In this document: piece after piece, positions 18,097 to 25,708 of the stretch
Layout of the letters: the number at the start of each line of letters is the position of its first letter
Numbering within the stretch: position 1 is the first letter of the stretch
Assembly: GCF_001552195.1 (NCBI RefSeq)
Contig: NZ_BCQS01000013.1
Location: 124,001 to 188,000 of the forward strand
DNA length: 64,000 nt
DNA from: Actinomadura latina NBRC 106108
Lineage (GTDB): Bacteria; Actinomycetota; Actinomycetes; Streptosporangiales; Streptosporangiaceae
Reading direction: 5' to 3'
Notes under the pieces: model-generated
What the model saw: only the letters and a program-made list of their open reading frames with translations
What the model was told of the DNA's origin: nothing
Databases searched by the model: none
Program-made: the position numbers and the translations under genes

Positions 18097-19269
18097 GTGG
18101 ACGGTGACGGTGTGGACGATCGGCTGCGTCGGTGGCGGCTCGTGCTCGGAGGTGAGCGCGCCGACGGGACCGGGGTGTCGCTCACCGGGGACGACGTCCG
18201 GATGGACGGGGCCCTGGAGAAGCTCTACGGCGGCGGCTCCGGCGAGGGGCGGTCGCGGCCGGGGCGGCGCAGTGCCGGTCTCGGGGACTCGGCGCCCTCG
18301 GTGGCGCGGTGGCTCGGCGACATCCGCGAGTACTTCCCGTCCAGCGTCGTGCAGGTGATGCAGAAGGACGCGATCGAGCGGCTCGACCTCACCCGGCTGC
18401 TGCTCGAACCCGAGATGCTGGACGCCGTCGAACCCGACGTGCACCTCGTGGGGACGCTGCTGTCGCTGAACCGCGTGATGCCGGACCGGGCCCGCGAGTC
18501 GGCGCGGGCGGTGGTGCGCAAGGTCGTCCGCGATCTGGAGCGGCGGCTCGCGCAGAAGACGCGGTCGGCGGTCGGCGGGGCGCTCGACCGGTCGGCGCGG
18601 GTGCTGCGCCCCAGGCGGCTCGCCGACGTCGACTGGGAGCGGACGATCCGCGCGAACCTGCGGCACTACCTGCCCGAGCACGGCACCCTCGTCCCGGAGC
18701 GGCTGATCGGGTACGGGCGGCGGCAGCAGGCCGTCAAGCGGGACGTGGTCCTTGCCATCGACCAGAGCGGGTCGATGGCGGCGTCGGTGGTGTACGCGAG
18801 CGTGTTCGGGGCGGTGCTCGCCTCGATGCGGTCGCTGCGGACCTCGCTGGTCGTGTTCGACACCAGCGTCGTCGACCTCACCGACCAGCTCCACGACCCG
18901 GTCGAGGTGCTGTTCGGCACGCAGCTCGGCGGCGGCACCGACATCAACCGCGCCATCGCCTACTGCCAGGGCCTGGTGACCCGTCCCAACGACACGATCA
19001 TGGTGCTGATCAGCGACCTCTACGAAGGCGGCATCCGCGACGAGATGCTGCGCCGGGTGGGGGCCCTCACGGCCGCGGGCGCGCAGGCGGTGGTGCTGCT
19101 CGCCCTGTCGGACGAGGGCGCGCCCGCCTACGACCACGACAACGCGGCGGCGCTGGCCGCGATGGGCGTCCCCGCGTTCGCGTGCACGCCGGACGCGTTC
19201 CCCGAGCTGATGGCCGCCGCGATCGAGCGCCGCGACCTCAAGGAGTGGTCCGAGCGGCGCACGCCATGA
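18097..19269 (+). CDS. VWA domain protein (CoxE-like), partner of the AAA+ ATPase
   Basis: 390 residues from GTG 18097, preceded by GAGAGGAG. The N-terminal half is helical with a basic stretch (LARVVRKVV-like and RVLRPRRLADVDWERTIR). The VWA domain begins at about 215 with the complete MIDAS motif DQSGSM (D222, S224, S226), the conserved Thr in GGGTDINRAI and the acidic LISDLYEGG. MoxR ATPases use such VWA proteins as adaptors to deliver mechanical work to a substrate. Last gene of the unit, 87 bp after the DUF5682 gene. Confidence 0.88.
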   Translation: MDGDGVDDRLRRWRLVLGGERADGTGVSLTGDDVRMDGALEKLYGGGSGEGRSRPGRRSAGLGDSAPSVARWLGDIREYFPSSVVQVMQKDAIERLDLTRLLLEPEMLDAVEPDVHLVGTLLSLNRVMPDRARESARAVVRKVVRDLERRLAQKTRSAVGGALDRSARVLRPRRLADVDWERTIRANLRHYLPEHGTLVPERLIGYGRRQQAVKRDVVLAIDQSGSMAASVVYASVFGAVLASMRSLRTSLVVFDTSVVDLTDQLHDPVEVLFGTQLGGGTDINRAIAYCQGLVTRPNDTIMVLISDLYEGGIRDEMLRRVGALTAAGAQAVVLLALSDEGAPAYDHDNAAALAAMGVPAFACTPDAFPELMAAAIERRDLKEWSERRTP

Positions 19270-19340
19270 CCGGGACGAACCCCGCACCAACACGACGACG
19301 AGGACGGTGACGACGGCGTGCCCTCCGAGCGGGGGACGCC

Positions 19341-21089
19341 TCAGCGGGACGAGCGGGACAGGCCCCTGGCCAGCAGGACCACCACGACGGCGGTGACGGC
19401 GGCGTGCCCGGCCAGCGCGCCCGCCTGAACCTCCACGAGCGCGCCCCAGGCGCCCCACATGGCGACGCGGACGACGCGCGCGGCCATCACCGTCCACGCG
19501 GCGGTGCGCGAGCCGCGCCACGCGAGGATCACCGCGACCAGCGTGACTACGGCGACGATGGCGAACGAGGACGCCACCACGGGCAGCGCGTCCCCGCGAT
19601 GCCCCTCGGACAGGGACGGCCGCGCGATCAGGATCGCAAGAGCGGCGACGTCCAAGGCGGCGAGAAACCCGGCGAGGAGCAGCCCGCTGACGACGGCGGG
19701 CCCCCGCCGCAACCGTCCCGCACCCGCCGGACCCCACGACGCCGCACCGGCCGGTTGCGGGGTCTGGCCGGAACCGCCGGGCCCGCTCCAGCCGCGATCC
19801 GGCGGCGCGCTCGACTCGGTCGCCGGGCCGGAGCCGGGCACCGCTCCGGAATCGGGTGGCCCGCCCGGGTAGGGCACCGTGCCCGGATCTCGCCCCGCAC
19901 CGGGGGTGAACGCCGCCTCGGGCGTCCGGCTCGCGCCCCAGGCGTGCTCCGGCGGCACGCTCGGATCGAACGCCGTACCGGCATCGGATCCAGCGGCCGG
20001 ACTGGGCCGCGTGCCGGGAGCCTCGCCCGCGCCAGGATCGGACCCCGCGCCAGGATCGGACCCCGTGCCCGGATGGGGCGGCGTGGCGCGGACGGGTGCC
20101 CGGTCAAGGGCCGCGCCCGCGTTCCAGGCGCGGTCCGGCGGCGCGCTCGGGTCGGACGGCGTGCCGGGAGCGGATCCCGTACCCGAGCCGGGGTAGGGGG
20201 CCGCGCCGGTGTAGGGCGCTGTGCGGAGGTCTTGGGGCGTGGCGGGGTGCGGGGCGGTGAGGGTTCGGGGGGTGCGGTGGCCCAGCAGCCAGAGGAGGAC
20301 TTCCTCGGAGGTGGGGCGGGCCGCCGGGTCCTTGGCCAGGCAGGCGGCGGCCACCTCGGCCAGCTGGGGTGGGAGGGGACGGAGGTCCGGGGTCTCGTGC
20401 ATGATCTTGTACATGACGGCGGGGAGCGGGCCGCCGGCGAACGGGTCGCGGCCGGTGGCGGCGAACAGCAGGGTGCCCGCCCAGGCGAACAGGTCGGCGG
20501 CGGGGCCGGCCCGGCCGGCGAACTGCTCGGGCGCCATGTAGGCGGGGGTGCCGACGACCTGGCTGGTCAAGGTCGTGCCGGCGTCGAACGCGCGGGCGAT
20601 GCCAAAGTCGATCACGCGCGGGCCGTCCGGCCCCATGAGGACGTTCTGCGGCTTGAAGTCGCGGTGCGCGACGTTCGCGCGGTGGATCGCGGAGAGGGCC
20701 GTCACCGAACTGATCGCCAGGCGGTCCAGGTCGGCGCCGGTCCGGGGGCCCTCCTCCTGGACGAGGGCGCGGAGGGAGGGGCCCGGGACGTACTCGCTGA
20801 CGATGTAGGGGCGGTCGCCGGCCATGTCGGCGGCGAGCATCTGGGCCGTGCAGAACCCGGCGACGCGCTGGAGCAGGGCGAGCTCGCGGACGAAGCGCTC
20901 GCGCGCGTTGGCGTCGCCCAGCAGCTGGGCGTGGAGGAGTTTGACCGCGACGCGCGCCGGGCCGGGGCCGGGGCCGGCGGGGCGGCCGAGGTAGACCATG
21001 CCCTGGCCGCCGGTGCCGAGGCGGCCGAGCAGCTCCCAGTCGCCGAGCCGGGTCGGATCGGCGGCGTCGAGGGGAGCCGGGCCCGCCAT
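19341..21089 (-). CDS. Ser/Thr protein kinase with a long linker and four C-terminal membrane helices
   Basis: 582 residues from ATG 21089 (GGGGG 5-6 nt upstream). The kinase domain is at about 18-270: GTGGQGMV loop, K50 in VAVKLL, HRDFKPQN (D144), DFGIAR and GTPAYMAPEQ. A Pro/Gly/Asp-rich linker of about 180 residues with degenerate GxGSDPGAG repeats precedes four hydrophobic helices (about 465-575), so the catalytic domain is cytoplasmic and the protein is membrane-anchored without an extracellular sensor. Convergent with the VWA operon and divergent from the lipoprotein gene; the kinase and lipoprotein may share a signal. Confidence 0.9.
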   Translation of the reverse strand: MAGPAPLDAADPTRLGDWELLGRLGTGGQGMVYLGRPAGPGPGPARVAVKLLHAQLLGDANARERFVRELALLQRVAGFCTAQMLAADMAGDRPYIVSEYVPGPSLRALVQEEGPRTGADLDRLAISSVTALSAIHRANVAHRDFKPQNVLMGPDGPRVIDFGIARAFDAGTTLTSQVVGTPAYMAPEQFAGRAGPAADLFAWAGTLLFAATGRDPFAGGPLPAVMYKIMHETPDLRPLPPQLAEVAAACLAKDPAARPTSEEVLLWLLGHRTPRTLTAPHPATPQDLRTAPYTGAAPYPGSGTGSAPGTPSDPSAPPDRAWNAGAALDRAPVRATPPHPGTGSDPGAGSDPGAGEAPGTRPSPAAGSDAGTAFDPSVPPEHAWGASRTPEAAFTPGAGRDPGTVPYPGGPPDSGAVPGSGPATESSAPPDRGWSGPGGSGQTPQPAGAASWGPAGAGRLRRGPAVVSGLLLAGFLAALDVAALAILIARPSLSEGHRGDALPVVASSFAIVAVVTLVAVILAWRGSRTAAWTVMAARVVRVAMWGAWGALVEVQAGALAGHAAVTAVVVVLLARGLSRSSR

Positions 21090-21190
21090 TTCGCACCCCC
21101 GTGAAAAACTCGGCATTCCGCCGCGCACAAAACCGCTCCGTGCGGCATCAAAGAGTATAGGTTCGGCGAGCCCGGAGCGGGAGTAGACGC

Positions 21191-22234
21191 ATGCTAGAGA
21201 TCCATTCGCCAATTGCCCGGCACCGGGCCGTCGCGGGGGCGGTCGCGGTACTGGCGCTGACGGCGGGCACGCTGGCCGGCTGCGGGGACGCGGGCGCGAC
21301 CATCACCCGGCTGACCGTGGGGTCGCCGGGGCCCGACCCGTACACGCTCATGGCGAACACCGACAAGATGGACGTCAAGGAGCGGCCCCAGGCCGGCGGG
21401 ACGAAGGACGGCGACTCGCCCGGCCTCTACGGCGGGACGCGGCAGGCGTCGACCTGCGACCAACAGAAGATCATCGCTTTCCTGCAGGCCAATCCGGACA
21501 AGGCGCGGGCGTGGGCCGGCGTCCAGGGCATCCCGGTGAGCGACATCCCGCGCTACGTGTCGCGGCTGACGCCGGTGCTGCTGCGCACCGACACGCTGGT
21601 GACGAACCACGGCTACCGCGACGGGAGGGCGACGAGCGCGCCCGCCGTCCTGCAGGCCGGAATGGGCGTTCTGGTCAATGGTTACGGTGTGCCCGTGGTG
21701 AAGTGCAATTGCGGTAATCCGCTGACCCGGCCGGAGAAAAAGATCTCCCCCGGGAACGCGTCCTACACTGGCCGGTCCTGGCCGGGATTCGAGCAGCGGA
21801 ATGTGACGAAGATCCAGCCGCGGGATTCCCGGAAGGGCACGATCGTCACGTTCGTCCTCGTCGATCCGGGGGCGACGATGGGGTTCGAGCGCCCCCGCGC
21901 GACCGAGGGCGAGTCGGACGGGCCGCCGGCCGCGCTGCCGCCCACGGAGACGGACGTCACCGCGGACGACTCGCCGTCGCCGTCGGACTCCGGCCTGGAC
22001 TCGCCCGGCGTGGAGTCGCCGGCGCCGGAGTCGCCGGGCCTGGAGTCTCCCGCGAGCCCGGGAGCCGAGTCGCCGGGCGCGGAGTCCCCCGATCCCGGAA
22101 CCTCGCCCCAGTCACCGGGCGTGACGGACGGCGACCCGGGTACGGGCACCGGCGGGATGGCGCCGCCGGAGGAGGAGCCGCGGACCCCGATCTCGCTGCC
22201 GCCGTCCGAGGAGCCGGCCCCGGCGATCTCCTGA
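21191..22234 (+). CDS. Secreted lipoprotein (DUF6777-like) with a Ser/Pro/Glu-rich tail
   Basis: 347 residues from ATG 21191 with GGGAG upstream. The signal peptide ends in lipobox LAGC, so the mature protein would be lipid-anchored. The central domain (TCDQQKIIAFLQANPDKARAW, VNGYGVPVVKCNCGNPL) matches my memory of DUF6777, a domain found beside or fused to actinomycete Ser/Thr kinases. The last 110 residues are low-complexity repeats of ESPG/ESPA. Divergent from the kinase at 21089, consistent with a kinase-linked extracellular component. Biochemical role unknown. Confidence 0.8.
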   Translation: MLEIHSPIARHRAVAGAVAVLALTAGTLAGCGDAGATITRLTVGSPGPDPYTLMANTDKMDVKERPQAGGTKDGDSPGLYGGTRQASTCDQQKIIAFLQANPDKARAWAGVQGIPVSDIPRYVSRLTPVLLRTDTLVTNHGYRDGRATSAPAVLQAGMGVLVNGYGVPVVKCNCGNPLTRPEKKISPGNASYTGRSWPGFEQRNVTKIQPRDSRKGTIVTFVLVDPGATMGFERPRATEGESDGPPAALPPTETDVTADDSPSPSDSGLDSPGVESPAPESPGLESPASPGAESPGAESPDPGTSPQSPGVTDGDPGTGTGGMAPPEEEPRTPISLPPSEEPAPAIS

Positions 22235-22247
22235 GCCGGTCGTACGC

Positions 22248-22253
22248 TACATT
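22248..22253 (+). promoter_or_regulatory. -10 element TACATT of the ArsR-CDF operon
   Basis: TACATT ends 7 nt before the ATG at 22261. No Shine-Dalgarno sequence is present, which indicates a leaderless transcript. The operator palindrome begins immediately after it. Confidence 0.55.
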
Positions 22254-22267
22254 TGCTCATATGAGCA
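22254..22267. promoter_or_regulatory. ArsR/SmtB-type operator, perfect 14-bp palindrome
   Basis: TGCTCATATGAGCA reads the same on both strands and resembles ArsR/SmtB operators (TGAnCA half-sites). It covers the predicted transcription start and the ATG of the regulator gene. Repressor bound here would block initiation of its own operon, which also encodes the metal exporter. Confidence 0.75.
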
Positions 22268-22662
22268 GTCAGTCAGATGTCGCGCCGGCCGGCGCGCCCG
22301 CCGAGGCGTGCGCCGTCCGGGTGGTCGATCCCGCGAAGGTCGCCATCGTCTCCGCCGCCATGCCGGGCGCGGAGACCATCGCGGAGCTGGCGCAGGTGTT
22401 CGGGCTGCTGTCCGACCCCGGGCGGCTGCGGGTGATCACCGCGCTGCTCGAAGGGGGCGAGATGTGCGTGTGCGACATCGCCGCGTCGTGCGGGCACTCG
22501 GAGTCGGCGGTCTCGCACGCGCTGCGGCTGCTGCGCGCCAACCGCGTCGTCCGGGTCCGCCGGGCCGGCCGGATGGCCTACTACCGGCTGGACGACTCGC
22601 ACGTCCGGATGCTGCTCGACCTCGCCCTCACGCACGTCGGCCACGGAGAGGAGGGCACGTGA
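22261..22662 (+). CDS. ArsR/SmtB-family metal-sensing repressor
   Basis: 133 residues. The winged helix is at about 40-110, with recognition region AASCGHSESAVSHALRLLR. Two candidate metal sites are visible: CVC (C69, C71) at the alpha-3 position, and a complete alpha-5 site D112-x-H114-x10-H125-x2-H128, the DXHX10HX2H pattern of zinc sensors such as SmtB and CzrA. The stop overlaps the GTG of the CDF exporter by 4 bp, so the sensor controls zinc (or Co/Cd) efflux. The 14-bp palindrome on the start codon supports autoregulation. Confidence 0.92.
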   Translation: MSSQSDVAPAGAPAEACAVRVVDPAKVAIVSAAMPGAETIAELAQVFGLLSDPGRLRVITALLEGGEMCVCDIAASCGHSESAVSHALRLLRANRVVRVRRAGRMAYYRLDDSHVRMLLDLALTHVGHGEEGT

Positions 22663-23657
22663 GCGCGGACGGCCACGGCGCAGGGCACGGGCACGGGCAC
22701 GGGATCTCGGCGGGGGCCGACCGGCGGCTGCTCGCCGGCGCGCTGGCGCTGATCCTCGCCTTCATGGCCGGCGAGGTGGTCGTCGGGCTGATCTCCGGGT
22801 CGCTGGCGCTGATCTCCGACGCGGCGCACATGATGACCGACGCGTTCGCGATCGCGCTGGCGCTGGTCGCGATGCGCATCGCCGCGCGCCCGCCGAAGGG
22901 CGGCTACACGTTCGGCCTGCGCCGCGCCGAGATCCTCTCCGCGCAGCTGAACGGGCTGACGCTGATCCTGCTCGCGGCGTACTTCGTCTACGAGGGCGTC
23001 CGCCGGCTGATCGACCCGCCGCCCGTCGAGGGCCAGTTCGTGTTCTGGACGGCCCTCGCCGGCATCGCCGTCAACGTCGCGGCGACCTACCTGATCAGCA
23101 GGGCCGACCGGAGCAGCCTCAACGTCGAGGGCGCGTTCCAGCACATCCTCAACGACCTGTTCGCGTTCATCGCGACCGCGGTCGCGGGCCTCGTCGTCTG
23201 GACGACCGGCCTGTCCCGCGCGGACGCGGTCGCCTCGCTGGTGGTGGCGGCGCTGATGGTGAAGGCCGGGTACGGGCTGCTGCGGGACGCGGGGCGGGTG
23301 CTCATGGAGGCGGCGCCGGCGGGCCTCGACCCGTCCGAGCTGGGTTCCCGGCTCGCCCGCCGCCCGTGCGTGGAGGAGGTCCACGACCTGCACGTGTGGG
23401 AGGTCGGCTCCGGCTATCCTGCGCTGTCGGCGCACGTGCTCGTGGACACGCAGGGCGACTGCCACGCCGTCCGCCGCGATCTCCAGGAGCTGCTGCGCGA
23501 CGCGTACGGGATCACGCACACGACGCTGGAGGTCGACCACGTGGACGAGCCGTCGGAAGGCTCGCACGTCCACTGCGAGGACGCGCACGGCCCCCGCCAT
23601 GTGGCGGAGGCCGGTGAGCCCCACGATCACGCGGGCAGCTCCCCCTGCGACCACTGA
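22659..23657 (+). CDS. CDF-family zinc/divalent cation exporter
   Basis: 332 residues from GTG 22659. Six transmembrane helices are present. Transport-site motifs are SDAAHMMTD in TM2 and HILND in TM5 (the HxxxD pairs of CDF proteins). The N-terminus (GHGAGHGHGHG) and C-terminus (HVHCEDAHGPRH, HDHAGSSPCDH) are His-rich. The cytoplasmic domain at about 205-300 contains HDLHVWEVGSGYPALSAHV. It pumps Zn(II)-like ions out in exchange for protons and is co-transcribed with its ArsR sensor. A strong hairpin follows the stop. Confidence 0.93.
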   Translation: MSADGHGAGHGHGHGISAGADRRLLAGALALILAFMAGEVVVGLISGSLALISDAAHMMTDAFAIALALVAMRIAARPPKGGYTFGLRRAEILSAQLNGLTLILLAAYFVYEGVRRLIDPPPVEGQFVFWTALAGIAVNVAATYLISRADRSSLNVEGAFQHILNDLFAFIATAVAGLVVWTTGLSRADAVASLVVAALMVKAGYGLLRDAGRVLMEAAPAGLDPSELGSRLARRPCVEEVHDLHVWEVGSGYPALSAHVLVDTQGDCHAVRRDLQELLRDAYGITHTTLEVDHVDEPSEGSHVHCEDAHGPRHVAEAGEPHDHAGSSPCDH

Positions 23658-23672
23658 CCTCTCGCGCGTGTG

Positions 23673-23705
23673 GTGGGTCGCCCCGATCAAGGAGGGGCGG
23701 CCCAC
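23673..23705. terminator. Bidirectional hairpin terminator between CDF and GH44 genes
   Basis: GTGGGTCGCCCC (23673-23684) pairs with GGGGCGGCCCAC (23694-23705) across a 9-nt loop; the only mismatch is a G-U wobble in RNA. It fills the 61-bp gap between two convergent genes. There is no U-run, which is common in high-GC actinomycetes. Confidence 0.75.
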
Positions 23706-23718
23706 CGCACGTCGCCTG

Positions 23719-25707
23719 TCAGGTCTTGCAGGGGGCGCCGTTCAGGGTGAAGGCGGACGGGGACGGGTTCGTTCCGCCGCTCGACCCGTTGAAGCCGATC
23801 GTGATCGAGCCTCCGGGCGGGAGAGCGCGGTTCCAGTCCAGGTTGCGGGCGGTGACGTGCGCGCCGTCCTGCGCCCAGGCCGCGCTCCAGCCGTGGGTGA
23901 CGCGCTGGTCGGCGGCGAAGGCGAAGCCCAGCGTCCAGCCGGAGACGGGCGAGGTGCCGGTGTTGGCGACCGTGACCTGGGCGGTGAACCCGCTCCCCCA
24001 CTGGCTCTGGACCGTGTAGCCGACCTTGCACACCGGCGCGGCCGGCCCGTCGTCCGCCGGGATCTCGACCAGCGTGATCGAGGACGCGGGGAACGTCGAG
24101 GTGAACCCGTCCGGGCCGACGGCCACGTCCGGCGCCTTGGCGATCGACGCCAGGTCGGCGCCGCTGTACCGGTAGACGTGCCCGGCGGCGGAGCCCGACC
24201 GGCCGGCGATCGAGACCGTGCTGGTCAGGTCGTCGGTGAGCGACTTGTTCACGATCATCAGCGTGAGCGCCCGGTCGGACGAGCGCCGCGCCGCGTACAC
24301 GGCGAGCTTCTCCTGATCGGCGCTCGTCGCGCTGACGGACGTGTCACCGAACTTCGCCCCGGCACCGTCGTAGTCCAGGTACATGCGGAAGGCGTACGCG
24401 CCGGGGTCGGATGCGCTCGGCGGCGACCACAGCGTGGCGAGATCGAGCCCCTCACGCCCGAAGATGCCGAGGACGTCCGCCTGGGCGACCGCGCCGTTGA
24501 TGTGGTTGAGCGCACCCCAGTTGTACTCGGTGATCGCGAGCTTGGTGCCGGGGTAGTTCTCGTCCACCAGCTGCCGCATGCGCGGGATGTACTGGATCGG
24601 CTGGTTGATCCAGCTCTCGTCCGTGTACGTGGGGTCCCAGAGCTGCCGGGTGGAGCGCAGCCGGAGCTCCTGCGTCGCGGCGTCGCCGGCCTCGCCGAAC
24701 GCCACCCCGCTCTGCTGCGGGTACAGGTGCTCGTCGAAGTAGTCGAGGACGCGGGTGCCGTGCTCCTGCTCGTACGCCCGCATCTGCTGGAGGTACCAGG
24801 CGGCGAAGGGCGTGCCGCCGTGCGCGGCCCGGTCCGGCGGGTCGGACCAGCAGTCGCCGCCCTCGGCGTCGCACGTCTGCTTGTCCAGGCCCGACATCGT
24901 CAGCGACTGGAAGCCCCAGCCGACCGGGCCGAGCGTCTTGGCGCCCGGGTCGGCGGCCTTCACGGCGGACGCGATCGCGTACGTCTGGTCGCGCATCTCG
25001 TCGTAGCCCGCGCCCTTCGGGTGGACGTCCCGGTGGGTCGCGTGCCAGAGATCGGGCTCGTTGTCCAGGTTGTAGAACTGGACGCCACCGTCCGCGGCCT
25101 TGCCGTACTTGCCGGTCAGGTGCGCCAGCCAGTCGGTGACGTACTCGGGCCCGGCGGGCACGCTGGTGTCGGCCGGGTCGTTGCCGGTGACGTTCGTGCC
25201 GTCCGGCTTGACGCCGTTGCCGCAGTCCGGGCGCCACTCGGTGTCGGCCTTCTCCTGCGGGCCGTACTTCTCGATGCCGAAGCCGCACGTGTAGTCGCGG
25301 CCCTTCGGCGTCCAGCCGATCAGCGGGACGGTCAGGATCGTGCCGGTGCCGGTCCGGCGGTCCTGCTCGGTGAACTGGTCGGTCTCGGACCCGTCCGGGA
25401 GCGCGTCCGGGTCGGGGGCCGGGCCCGGCACGTTCTCGAAGTACCAGTCCGAGCCCCGGTTCGTCTCGTCGTACAGGTAGTTGTAGCGGGTGGTCGCGTT
25501 GCCGCCCCACCGCCGGACGGGGAGCCGCAGCTCCTTGGCGAGGTCCTCGCCGGCGAAGTTCATCCCGTAGATGTACGGGCTGATCGCGTGCCGGGACGCG
25601 GACGGGTCGACGCTCAGCGCCGGTCCCTCCGCCGCCTGCGCCGCGGGGGTCGCCCACGGCAGCAGCGCGGCGGCGAGGACCGCGGCGAGCAGTGCTCCGC
25701 GGGCCAT
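23719..25707 (-). CDS. Secreted GH44 endoglucanase/xyloglucanase with C-terminal CBM2
   Basis: 662 residues from ATG 25707, one base after the GH5 stop. The Sec signal peptide ends AQA near residue 25. The GH44 domain (about 30-545) has LRRWGGNATTRYN-type wording near the start, the acid/base glutamate in YNLDNEPDLW and the nucleophile glutamate in LAITEYNWG. CBM2 (about 557-662) is bounded by two cysteines (APVCKV and APCKT) with conserved WTLGFAF and surface Trp residues for crystalline cellulose binding. There is almost no linker between the two domains. It acts outside the cell on beta-1,4-glucans together with the GH5 enzyme. Confidence 0.93.
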   Translation of the reverse strand: MARGALLAAVLAAALLPWATPAAQAAEGPALSVDPSASRHAISPYIYGMNFAGEDLAKELRLPVRRWGGNATTRYNYLYDETNRGSDWYFENVPGPAPDPDALPDGSETDQFTEQDRRTGTGTILTVPLIGWTPKGRDYTCGFGIEKYGPQEKADTEWRPDCGNGVKPDGTNVTGNDPADTSVPAGPEYVTDWLAHLTGKYGKAADGGVQFYNLDNEPDLWHATHRDVHPKGAGYDEMRDQTYAIASAVKAADPGAKTLGPVGWGFQSLTMSGLDKQTCDAEGGDCWSDPPDRAAHGGTPFAAWYLQQMRAYEQEHGTRVLDYFDEHLYPQQSGVAFGEAGDAATQELRLRSTRQLWDPTYTDESWINQPIQYIPRMRQLVDENYPGTKLAITEYNWGALNHINGAVAQADVLGIFGREGLDLATLWSPPSASDPGAYAFRMYLDYDGAGAKFGDTSVSATSADQEKLAVYAARRSSDRALTLMIVNKSLTDDLTSTVSIAGRSGSAAGHVYRYSGADLASIAKAPDVAVGPDGFTSTFPASSITLVEIPADDGPAAPVCKVGYTVQSQWGSGFTAQVTVANTGTSPVSGWTLGFAFAADQRVTHGWSAAWAQDGAHVTARNLDWNRALPPGGSITIGFNGSSGGTNPSPSAFTLNGAPCKT

Positions 25708-25708
25708 G

